Shown one piece after another: positions 56,204 to 64,000 of a stretch of 64,000 nucleotides of DNA (position 1 is the stretch's first letter; each line of letters starts with the position of its first letter). The position numbers and the translations under genes were made by a program. The DNA is from Streptomyces sp. NBC_01428 (GTDB taxonomy: Bacteria > Actinomycetota > Actinomycetes > Streptomycetales > Streptomycetaceae): assembly GCF_036231965.1 (NCBI RefSeq), contig NZ_CP109499.1, positions 8,990,001 to 9,054,000 of the forward strand. Reading direction: 5' to 3'. The notes below the pieces were generated by a model. It made no database searches. It was given only the letters and a program-made list of their open reading frames with translations, and was not told where the DNA came from.

Positions 56204-56767
56204 TGTCGGTGTCTCCTTCGTCTGGAGCCGGCCGGTCGTCCCGGCCGGAAACGGGCCGTCGACCGCCCGGCCCGGCAGATCGAACCCTGCCCGAGCGGTC
56301 GGGCTCCGTGCGCCCGAACCCGCCCCGCAACCGCGCACCCCGCCCCTCCCGGGCAGGCACGCCCCGCGGCAGGGCCCATACGCGTCGCGCCCGCGATGGA
56401 CCGGCCCGCCGGCACCCTCGGGGGGTGGGAGCGCCGACGGGCGGTCCGAGCTCCTCACGTCTCACGCCAGGCCGCATCGGAGCTCACGAGCCCGAGCATG
56501 CCGACCCGCCCTCGACGACCGCTCGCAGCCCGGTGGAGAAACACCACAGCCCCCAACCCCCACCACCACCGCCCAAGAACGGGCCAGACAGACCTGTTCA
56601 CCGTCGAGACACCCCCTGACCTTCACGAAGGAGGACGGCAGGGACAGGCCCCCGGCGGCGAAGGACGACCCGGCCCCGCGCCACATCGTCCACCACTCCA
56701 ACCACCCTCGAGCGCCCCGGCGCACGCTGGTCGGCGGCTCACCACGACGGCCGGAGGGGGAACACCC
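56204..56767. other. 564-bp divergent intergenic region
   Basis: No gene is supported here in any frame; the open frames that cross it are low-complexity. Close to the thioesterase start two CCGGCCGG boxes (56228-56235 and 56241-56248) with a 5-bp spacer form an inverted and direct repeat that could be a regulatory site or a leader hairpin. At the other side GGAGGGGG (56752-56759) is the ribosome-binding site of the carboxylase. The region should hold promoters for both directions, but I cannot place -10 and -35 boxes with confidence. Confidence 0.5.
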
Positions 56768-58357
<1,590 letters not shown>

Positions 58358-58549
58358 CCCATCCCTCTCCACCCCCTCTCCGCGCCACCGAAAAGCCCGG
58401 GCAGGGCGATTCACGTCTGGACGACGGCCCGAGCGCCCCTCCACCAGCGCTGCCTAATCTCGACGCAGACGTACGACCCTGCACCGCATCCCGTGTCCGC
58501 CGACGTGCCCGCACCCGCCGGACCAGCACCGACAGGAGCCGACACACGT

Positions 58550-60451
58550 ATGTCCGTGCACACCACCGCCCCCGCCACGACAGGGGTGTACGACAAGGAA
58601 GTCCGGCGCCTGGACCGGGTCGTCATCCGCTTCGCCGGCGACTCGGGCGACGGGATGCAGCTCACCGGTGACCGTTTCACTTCGGAGACGGCCTCGTTCG
58701 GCAACGACCTCTCGACGCTGCCGAATTTCCCGGCCGAGATCCGGGCCCCCGCAGGCACTCTCCCCGGTGTGTCGAGCTTCCAACTGCATTTCGCCGACCA
58801 CGACATCCTCACCCCGGGTGACGCGCCGAATGTGCTGGTGGCGATGAATCCGGCGGCGTTGAAGGCGAACATGGCGGATGTGCCGCGGGGTGCGGAGATC
58901 ATCGTGAACACGGACGAGTTCACGAAGCGGGCGATGCAGAAGGTCGGGTATGCGGCCAGTCCGCTGGAGGACGGTTCGCTGGATGGTTACAGCGTTCATC
59001 CGGTGCCGTTGACGACGATGACGGTGGAGGCGCTGAAGGAGTTCGACCTCTCGCGCAAGGAGGCCGAGCGGAGCAAGAACATGTTCGCGCTGGGACTGTT
59101 GTCGTGGATGTACAACCGGCCGACGGAGGGTACGGAGAAGTTCCTGGCGACGAAGTTCGCGAAGAAGCCTCAGATCGCGGCGGCGAACCTGGCGGCTTTC
59201 AGGGCTGGTTGGAATTTCGGGGAGACGACGGAGGATTTCGCGGTCTCCTACGAGGTGGCTCCGGCGGCGCAGACGTTCCCGACGGGTACGTACCGCAACA
59301 TCTCGGGGAATCTTGCGCTGTCGTACGGTCTGGTCGCGGCGTCGCGGCAGGCGGATCTGCCGTTGTATCTGGGTTCGTATCCGATCACTCCGGCGTCGGA
59401 CATCCTGCATGAGCTGAGCCGGCACAAGAACTTCGGTGTGCGCACGTTCCAGGCGGAGGACGAGATCGCGGGGATCGGGGCGGCGTTGGGGGCCGCGTTC
59501 GGTGGTTCGCTGGCGGTCACGACGACGTCGGGGCCGGGTGTGGCGCTGAAGTCGGAGACCATCGGGCTCGCCGTCTCGCTCGAACTGCCGCTGCTGGTCA
59601 TCGACATCCAGCGCGGTGGCCCGTCCACGGGTCTGCCGACCAAGACGGAGCAGGCCGACCTGTTGCAGGCGATGTACGGCCGCAACGGCGAAGCCCCGGT
59701 CCCGATCGTCGCCCCGCGCACCCCCGCGGACTGCTTCGACGCGGCCATCGAGGCGGCCCGGATCGCCGTCACCTACCGCACCCCGGTCTTCCTCCTCTCC
59801 GACGGCTACCTCGCCAACGGCAGCGAGCCGTGGCGCGTCCCCGAGGCGGACGAACTCCCCGATCTGCGCGTCCAGTTCGCCCAGCACCCCAACCACACCC
59901 TGGACGACGGCACGGAAGTCTTCTGGCCCTACAAGCGCGACCCGCACACCCTCGCCCGTCCCTGGGCGGTGCCTGGAACGCCGGGGCTCGAGCACCGGAT
60001 CGGCGGGATCGAGAAGCAGGACGGCAGCGGGAACATCTCCTACGACCCCGCCAACCACGAGTTCATGGTCCGCACCCGCCAGGCCAAAGTCGACGGGATC
60101 GACGTCCCCGACCTCGATGTCGACGACCTCACCGGCGAAGCGACCACCCTCGTCCTGGGCTGGGGCTCGACGTACGGGCCCGTCACCGCCGCCGTCCGCA
60201 GGCTCCGCGCGGCCGGTGAGCACATCGCGCAGGCCCACCTGCGCCACCTCAACCCCTTCCCCCGCAACCTCGGCGACGTCCTTCGCTCCTACGACAAGGT
60301 GGTGATCCCCGAGATGAACCTCGGCCAGCTCGCCACCCTGATCCGCGCCACCTACCTGGTGGACGCCCGCTCCTACACCCAGGTCAACGGCATGCCGTTC
60401 AAGGCCGAGCAGCTCGCCGCCGCGCTGAAGGAGACCATCGATGCCCGCTGA
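58550..60451 (+). CDS. korA: 2-oxoacid:ferredoxin oxidoreductase, fused gamma-alpha subunit
   Basis: A 633-residue KorA-type protein: a gamma domain (IRFAGDSGDGMQLTGDRF) fused to the alpha domain (AEDEIAGIGAALGAAFGG, TTTSGPG, PTKTEQADLLQAM). With KorB it oxidatively decarboxylates 2-oxoglutarate or another 2-oxoacid to the acyl-CoA using ferredoxin. The ATG at 58550 follows GACAGGAG. The gene overlaps korB by 11 bp. Codon use is unusual: from about 58790 to 59560 it is rich in G- and T-ending codons (GCG, TTG, GGT), while the rest and the cluster favour C-ending ones. It is probably chromosomal flank rather than part of the biosynthetic cluster. Confidence 0.93.
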   Translation: MSVHTTAPATTGVYDKEVRRLDRVVIRFAGDSGDGMQLTGDRFTSETASFGNDLSTLPNFPAEIRAPAGTLPGVSSFQLHFADHDILTPGDAPNVLVAMNPAALKANMADVPRGAEIIVNTDEFTKRAMQKVGYAASPLEDGSLDGYSVHPVPLTTMTVEALKEFDLSRKEAERSKNMFALGLLSWMYNRPTEGTEKFLATKFAKKPQIAAANLAAFRAGWNFGETTEDFAVSYEVAPAAQTFPTGTYRNISGNLALSYGLVAASRQADLPLYLGSYPITPASDILHELSRHKNFGVRTFQAEDEIAGIGAALGAAFGGSLAVTTTSGPGVALKSETIGLAVSLELPLLVIDIQRGGPSTGLPTKTEQADLLQAMYGRNGEAPVPIVAPRTPADCFDAAIEAARIAVTYRTPVFLLSDGYLANGSEPWRVPEADELPDLRVQFAQHPNHTLDDGTEVFWPYKRDPHTLARPWAVPGTPGLEHRIGGIEKQDGSGNISYDPANHEFMVRTRQAKVDGIDVPDLDVDDLTGEATTLVLGWGSTYGPVTAAVRRLRAAGEHIAQAHLRHLNPFPRNLGDVLRSYDKVVIPEMNLGQLATLIRATYLVDARSYTQVNGMPFKAEQLAAALKETIDAR

Positions 60452-61493
60452 GGCCCTGACCCTCATTCCCAGGCCCGAAGTACCGCTGACGGCGAAGGAC
60501 TTCAAGTCGGATCAGGAAGTGCGCTGGTGCCCGGGCTGCGGTGACTACGCGATCCTGGCGGCCGTGCAGGGTTTCATGCCGGAGCTGGGGCTGGCGAAGG
60601 AGAACATCGTCTTCGTCTCCGGGATCGGCTGCTCCTCGCGGTTCCCGTACTACATGAACACCTACGGGATGCACTCGATCCACGGGCGTGCCCCCGCGAT
60701 CGCCACCGGTCTGGCCTCCTCGCGGCGGGATTTGTCCGTGTGGGTCGTCACCGGTGACGGCGACGCGCTGTCCATCGGCGGCAACCACCTCATCCACGCC
60801 CTGCGCCGCAACGTGAACCTGAAGATCCTGCTGTTCAACAACCGGATCTACGGTCTGACCAAGGGCCAGTACTCGCCGACCTCGGAGGTCGGGAAGATCA
60901 CCAAGTCGACGCCGATGGGCTCGCTGGACGCCCCGTTCAACCCGGTGTCCCTGGCGATCGGCGCGGAGGCCTCGTTCGTGGCCCGCACGGTCGACTCCGA
61001 CCGCAAGCACCTCACCGACGTCCTGCGCCAGGCCGCCGCCCACCCGGGCACCGCGCTGGTGGAGATCTACCAGAACTGCAACATCTTCAACGACGGCGCC
61101 TTCGAGGTCCTCAAGGACAAACAACAGGCCGAGGAAGCCGTCATCCGCCTCGAACACGGCCGGCCCATCACCTTCGGCACCGACCACTCCAAGGGCGTCG
61201 TCCGCGACCCCGCCACCGGCGACCTGGTCGTGGTCCCGGTGACGGACGAGACCCGGCACCGGATCCTGGTCCACGACGCCCACACCGCGTCCCCGACCAC
61301 AGCGTTCGCCCTGTCCCGCCTCGCCGACCCCGACACGCTGCACCACACCCCCATCGGGGTCTTCCGCAGCGTCGAACGCCCCGTCTACGACACGCAGATG
61401 ACCGACCAGCTCGACGCGGCCATCGAGCAGAACGGCAAGGGAGACCTCGGCGCACTGCTGGCCGGAGGAGACACCTGGACCGTCGTCGGCTGA
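60441..61493 (+). CDS. korB: 2-oxoacid:ferredoxin oxidoreductase, beta subunit
   Basis: A 350-residue thiamine-diphosphate-binding beta subunit. The N-terminal WCPGCGDYAIL carries two Cys of the iron-sulfur site, and SGIGCSSRFPYY and the GDGDALSIGGNHL thiamine/Mg motif follow. It forms the complex with the upstream fused subunit, whose stop it overlaps, so the two are translationally coupled. Its length and motifs are complete. It supplies acyl-CoA and reduced ferredoxin, which could also feed P450 redox chains, but nothing ties it specifically to the neighbouring cluster. Confidence 0.94.
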   Translation: MPAEALTLIPRPEVPLTAKDFKSDQEVRWCPGCGDYAILAAVQGFMPELGLAKENIVFVSGIGCSSRFPYYMNTYGMHSIHGRAPAIATGLASSRRDLSVWVVTGDGDALSIGGNHLIHALRRNVNLKILLFNNRIYGLTKGQYSPTSEVGKITKSTPMGSLDAPFNPVSLAIGAEASFVARTVDSDRKHLTDVLRQAAAHPGTALVEIYQNCNIFNDGAFEVLKDKQQAEEAVIRLEHGRPITFGTDHSKGVVRDPATGDLVVVPVTDETRHRILVHDAHTASPTTAFALSRLADPDTLHHTPIGVFRSVERPVYDTQMTDQLDAAIEQNGKGDLGALLAGGDTWTVVG

Positions 61494-61535
61494 CCCCGGA
61501 TCCCGTCGCGAGGCGGCACCGAGAAACGGGATGGC

Positions 61536-62567
61536 ATGGAGCACACCGCAACAGGCGCGCCACGACCGCCCACCGAGCCGGCGTACGGTCCGCGGGCTCT
61601 CGAGCCCTTCAACCCGGCCCGGCGGACGGGGGAGCGGGGCGGCCGGGGTCCGGGGGAGGCGGGCCGGCGTCTCGGGTTAGGGGAGGCGGATCAGTGGCTC
61701 GGCGAGCCGGCCGCGCACCCGCCGACCCGTGTCGTGCACCCGCCGGACCCGGACCCGGGCGCGGACCGTGCGCCCACCTGGTGGTCGTCCACCGCTTCCG
61801 GCACCGCGGCCGAGTGCAACGCCCGCCACAGGAAGCTGATCGCGGCCGGCGTGAGGGATCTGTCCGTGGTGTTCGACGTGCCGACCCGCGCGGGGCACGA
61901 CTCCGACGCGCCGGCGGCGCGCGGTGAGGTCGGCCGGGCGGGGGTGGCGATCGACTCGATCGACGACATGCGGGTGCTGTTCGCCGGGATCCCGCTGGAG
62001 GAAGTCGTCACCTCGATGCGCTGCGGCGCGTGCGCCGCGCCGCTTCTTCTTCTGTACCAGCTGGTCGCCGAGGAGCAGGGAGCGGCGGCCGGCCGGCTGT
62101 CCGGCACGTTCCACGACGGCGGGGCGGGGGAGTGCGTGCCGGACGGCGACCGCATCTTCCCGCCGGGCCCGTCCGCGCGGCTGGCCGCGGACCTCGTCCG
62201 GTACTGCCGTACCGAGCTTCCGCAGTGGGCCGCCGATGCTTGCCGGGTGGTCCGGGAGACCGGCCCCGGCGCGTACGTCGTGCCCCTGACCGGCTCCGTC
62301 ACCTTCGACGGGGAGAGGCCCGAGGGGCCGGCGCCCGCCGACCCCGCTGCCGCGGTGCGGCAGGGCGAACGCATCGCCAAACTCCGTGCCTGGCGCGAAC
62401 AACGGGACGTGGACGCCGCACTCACCAGGCTGAAGAAGGCGGCGGCGGGCGACGGCGACGTCCTGCGCCCGATGAGGGAAGCCCTGCGCGCCCGCGCCAC
62501 CGTCGGCGAGGTGTGCGACGCACTGCGCGAGGTGTGGGGCATCCGTCTCCCGGCGGATGCCCGTTGA
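61536..62567 (+). CDS. Internally deleted methylmalonyl-CoA mutase-like protein
   Basis: A 343-residue protein that aligns by eye with two separated parts of the mutase large subunit. After a ~45-residue low-complexity leader comes the N-terminal half of the substrate barrel (DLSVVFDVPTRAGHDSD, GVAIDSIDDMRVLFAGIPLE, YQLVAEEQG). Then a jump leads to the region that normally ends the catalytic domain (ERIAKLRAWREQRDVDAAL, VGEVCDALREVWG). The middle of the barrel, the conserved QNDILKE and GYH segments with their catalytic residues, and the cobalamin domain (DxHxxG) are missing. It cannot be an active mutase. The frame is open over its full length with normal codon bias, so it is either a recent deletion remnant or a repurposed protein. 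The ATG at 61536 is 42 bp after korB. Confidence 0.6.
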   Translation: MEHTATGAPRPPTEPAYGPRALEPFNPARRTGERGGRGPGEAGRRLGLGEADQWLGEPAAHPPTRVVHPPDPDPGADRAPTWWSSTASGTAAECNARHRKLIAAGVRDLSVVFDVPTRAGHDSDAPAARGEVGRAGVAIDSIDDMRVLFAGIPLEEVVTSMRCGACAAPLLLLYQLVAEEQGAAAGRLSGTFHDGGAGECVPDGDRIFPPGPSARLAADLVRYCRTELPQWAADACRVVRETGPGAYVVPLTGSVTFDGERPEGPAPADPAAAVRQGERIAKLRAWREQRDVDAALTRLKKAAAGDGDVLRPMREALRARATVGEVCDALREVWGIRLPADAR

Positions 62568-62600
62568 CTGCCGTGCGGCGGATGAGGGCCGGGGGATCTG

Positions 62601-62616
62601 CGGCGGGTGCCCGCCG
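62601..62616. terminator. Small hairpin between convergent genes
   Basis: CGGCGGG and CCCGCCG pair with a 2-nt gap in the 63-bp space between the mutase-like gene and the convergent DUF4097-type gene. It is a short stem and only a weak terminator candidate. Confidence 0.4.
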
Positions 62617-62630
62617 AGGGCCCCTGCCGT

Positions 62631-63305
62631 TCAGTTGCTGCGGGCGGTGATGTCGCCGTAGCCGGTGGTGGCGTGGATGGCGAGGCCTGCGGCGGAGCCC
62701 TCGGAGTTGTTCAGGGCGTTGTCGACGCGGCCGTATCCGGTGCCGGCGTCCAGGGTGGCGGAGACGCCGTGGGCGGCGCCGACGGTGATGTGGCCGGCCT
62801 CGGTGCGCAGGGTGACGGTGCCGTGCACGGCTTCGGTGATGGTCAGGTCGCCCTTCTGGGTGCTGATCTCGGCGGAACCGCCGACCCGGCGCACGGTGAT
62901 GTCACCGGCGGCGAGGGTGAGGCGGGCGCTCGCGGTCTCGTCGAGGGTGATGGTGCCCTGGGCGGATTCGAGGGTGACGTCGCCGAGGCGTCCGGTGCCG
63001 CTGATCTCGGCGGCGGCGGTCCTCGCCTCGACGCGGGAGCCGGCGGGGAGCTGGACGGTGACCTCGACGGCCCCGGAACCGGCACCCAGGAGGCGGCTGT
63101 TGGCCTGCGGGGTCTCGATGCGCAGGACGCCGTCGGCGTAGGCGACGGTGATCTGCTCGGCCGCCTTCACGTCGGCGCCCCTGGAGGCGTCGGCGGGCAC
63201 GACGTCGACGCCGGTGTCGGCGCGGTCCGCGGCGACCAGGCGGACCCGGCCGGCCGGGATGTCGAGAACGGCGGAGATCGGGGCGGGGGAGTCGAACTTC
63301 TGCAT
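62631..63305 (-). CDS. DUF4097-type beta-helix repeat protein
   Basis: A 224-residue protein made almost entirely of short beta-strand repeats of the DUF4097 (putative adhesin) type: alternating hydrophobic positions with recurring G-D-[IV]-T steps such as AGDITVRRVGG, KGDLTITEA and TGYGDITAR. It has no signal peptide or transmembrane segment, so it is probably cytoplasmic, as for many actinobacterial members. The ATG at 63305 has GGAG just upstream; another ATG at 63326 is possible. Function is unknown. It is divergent from a MarR-like regulator, a pairing that suggests it is the regulator's target. Confidence 0.8.
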   Translation of the reverse strand: MQKFDSPAPISAVLDIPAGRVRLVAADRADTGVDVVPADASRGADVKAAEQITVAYADGVLRIETPQANSRLLGAGSGAVEVTVQLPAGSRVEARTAAAEISGTGRLGDVTLESAQGTITLDETASARLTLAAGDITVRRVGGSAEISTQKGDLTITEAVHGTVTLRTEAGHITVGAAHGVSATLDAGTGYGRVDNALNNSEGSAAGLAIHATTGYGDITARSN

Positions 63306-63363
63306 CGTGCTCTCCTTCTCCTGCATCGCGCGCCCCAGCGGCCCGCGGTTTCTGATGACAGAA

Positions 63364-63392
63364 AAGCTACGTTGCATTCACTGATCGGGCAA
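63364..63392 (-). promoter_or_regulatory. Candidate promoter of the DUF4097-type gene
   Basis: Read on the minus strand, TTGCCC (63387-63392), a 17-bp spacer and TAGCTT (63364-63369) make a reasonable -35/-10 pair 59 bp upstream of the ATG at 63305. Confidence 0.5.
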
Positions 63393-63487
63393 CAGGGTCG
63401 TTGCGCGACATGCACATAACTGCAGCTGGCAGAGCGGAAATTGTTGCAATGGTTCAATATCTAACGCAACACTCGCGACTTCTGTTG

Positions 63488-63517
63488 TTGCAATGAATTG
63501 GATGTGAACGCTATAGT
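63488..63517 (+). promoter_or_regulatory. Candidate promoter of the MarR-like gene
   Basis: TTGCAA (63488-63493), an 18-bp spacer and TATAGT (63512-63517) form a good -35/-10 pair 38 bp ahead of the ATG. TTGTTGCAATG occurs twice (63441-63451 and 63485-63495), the second copy overlapping the -35, and may be the regulator's own binding site. This 250-bp divergent region is much richer in A and T than the rest of the window. Confidence 0.6.
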
Positions 63518-63555
63518 CCCGACAACACGCGCCATGCACGACGAAGGAGACCGCG

Positions 63556-64000
63556 ATGCCGGGAGGCAGGCTCACCCAGCAGGAACGCCAGCAGATCGCG
63601 CTGGGACTGGCCGACGGCCTCGCCTACGCCGAGATCGCCCGAAGCCTGGACCGCCCGACCTCCACCATCACGCGCGAGGTGATGCGCAACGGCGGCCCCA
63701 CCTCCTACCGCGCCGACCTCGCCCACCGGGCCACCGAACACCGCGCCCACCGCCGCAAGCAGGCCACCCCCCGGGATGCGAGGACACCCCAGCCGCAAGG
63801 CCGCCACGAACAGGCCGTACGCGAGTACGAAGAGGTGCTCACCACCGTCTTCATGGCCTCGGGCGCGCCCACGATGATGGCCCGCGTGATGGCCTGCCTC
63901 ACCCTGACCGACTCCGGCAGCCTCACCGCCGCCGAACTCGTCCAGCGCCTCCAGGTCAGCCCGGCGTCCATCTCCAAGGCCATCGCGTTCCTGGAGAGCC
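63556..64000 (+). CDS. MarR-like transcriptional regulator with extra N-terminal HTH, cut by the window edge
   Basis: The first 148 residues of a regulator. An N-terminal helix-turn-helix of the kind found in IS30-like transposases (LTQQERQQIALGLADGLAYA, then EIARSLDRPTSTITREV) is followed by a basic linker and the start of a MarR/GbsR-type winged helix (LTLTDSGSLTAAELVQRLQV, then SPASISKAIAFLES). The ATG at 63556 follows GAAGGAGA. It is divergent from the DUF4097-type gene and probably controls it and itself. The C-terminus lies outside the window. Confidence 0.8.
   Translation, partial: MPGGRLTQQERQQIALGLADGLAYAEIARSLDRPTSTITREVMRNGGPTSYRADLAHRATEHRAHRRKQATPRDARTPQPQGRHEQAVREYEEVLTTVFMASGAPTMMARVMACLTLTDSGSLTAAELVQRLQVSPASISKAIAFLES

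Noticed and set aside
58550..61493. korA and korB as part of the biosynthetic cluster
   Set aside because: They are complete central-metabolism genes with different codon use and no cluster operator upstream. A redox-supply role is possible but unsupported.

Overview
The window is very GC-rich actinomycete DNA with a strong bias to C-ending codons and has the look of a Streptomyces or close-relative chromosome. Most of it, from position 1 to about 53.7 kb and possibly to 58.4 kb, is one hybrid NRPS/type I PKS gene cluster. The remainder looks like chromosomal flank: a 2-oxoacid:ferredoxin oxidoreductase pair, a degenerate methylmalonyl-CoA-mutase-like gene, and a DUF4097-type protein with a divergent MarR-like regulator.

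Layout. (1) 1-23.4 kb, plus strand: the end of a carrier protein, a FAD oxidoreductase, and three NRPS genes (C-A-PCP-E-C-A-PCP; C-A-PCP-E-C-A-PCP; C-A-PCP-TE), then an editing thioesterase. A TnpB-only IS200/IS605-type element sits between the second and third NRPS genes. (2) 23.7-25.2 kb, minus strand: a flavoprotein monooxygenase facing the thioesterase across two strong hairpins. (3) 25.6-27.9 kb: three overlapping genes for a free-standing PCP, a P450 and a thioesterase-fold protein with Cys in place of the nucleophilic Ser. (4) 28.0-46.8 kb: four PKS genes, KSQ-AT-ACP, KS-AT-DH(dead)-KR-ACP, KS-AT-DH-ER-KR-ACP and KS-AT-ACP. (5) 47.1-53.7 kb: an NRPS module with a clearly degenerate A domain, then crotonyl-CoA carboxylase/reductase, a KAS III and a 3-hydroxyacyl-CoA dehydrogenase. 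(6) 53.7-58.4 kb: a MerR regulator with a hydrolase, another type II thioesterase and an acyl-CoA carboxylase beta subunit.

How the genes may work together (inference). Colinear reading of the PKS gives a chain with an alkyl branch at C6, a free hydroxyl at C7 and a ketone at C3. That is the pattern needed to close a six-membered hemiketal (tetrahydropyran). The acyl chain would be passed to the module with the dead A domain. That module is probably filled in trans with a beta-hydroxy amino acid made on the free PCP by the P450 and moved by the Cys thioesterase-fold protein. The three NRPS proteins would add X(D)-Gly-X(D)-X-Thr, where X shares one A-domain code that I associate with piperazic acid, and the terminal TE would close a hexadepsipeptide ring. 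This is the architecture of the azinothricin/polyoxypeptin/aurantimycin family. Piperazate biosynthesis genes, an MbtH protein and an A domain for the free PCP are not in the window and would have to lie upstream.

Regulation. A 16-bp palindrome (GTCCCGCCGGCGGGAC) occurs, perfect or with one mismatch, upstream of every main transcription unit of the cluster: 235-250, 25325-25340, 25518-25533 and 46919-46934. It is probably the operator of a cluster-wide regulator encoded outside the window.
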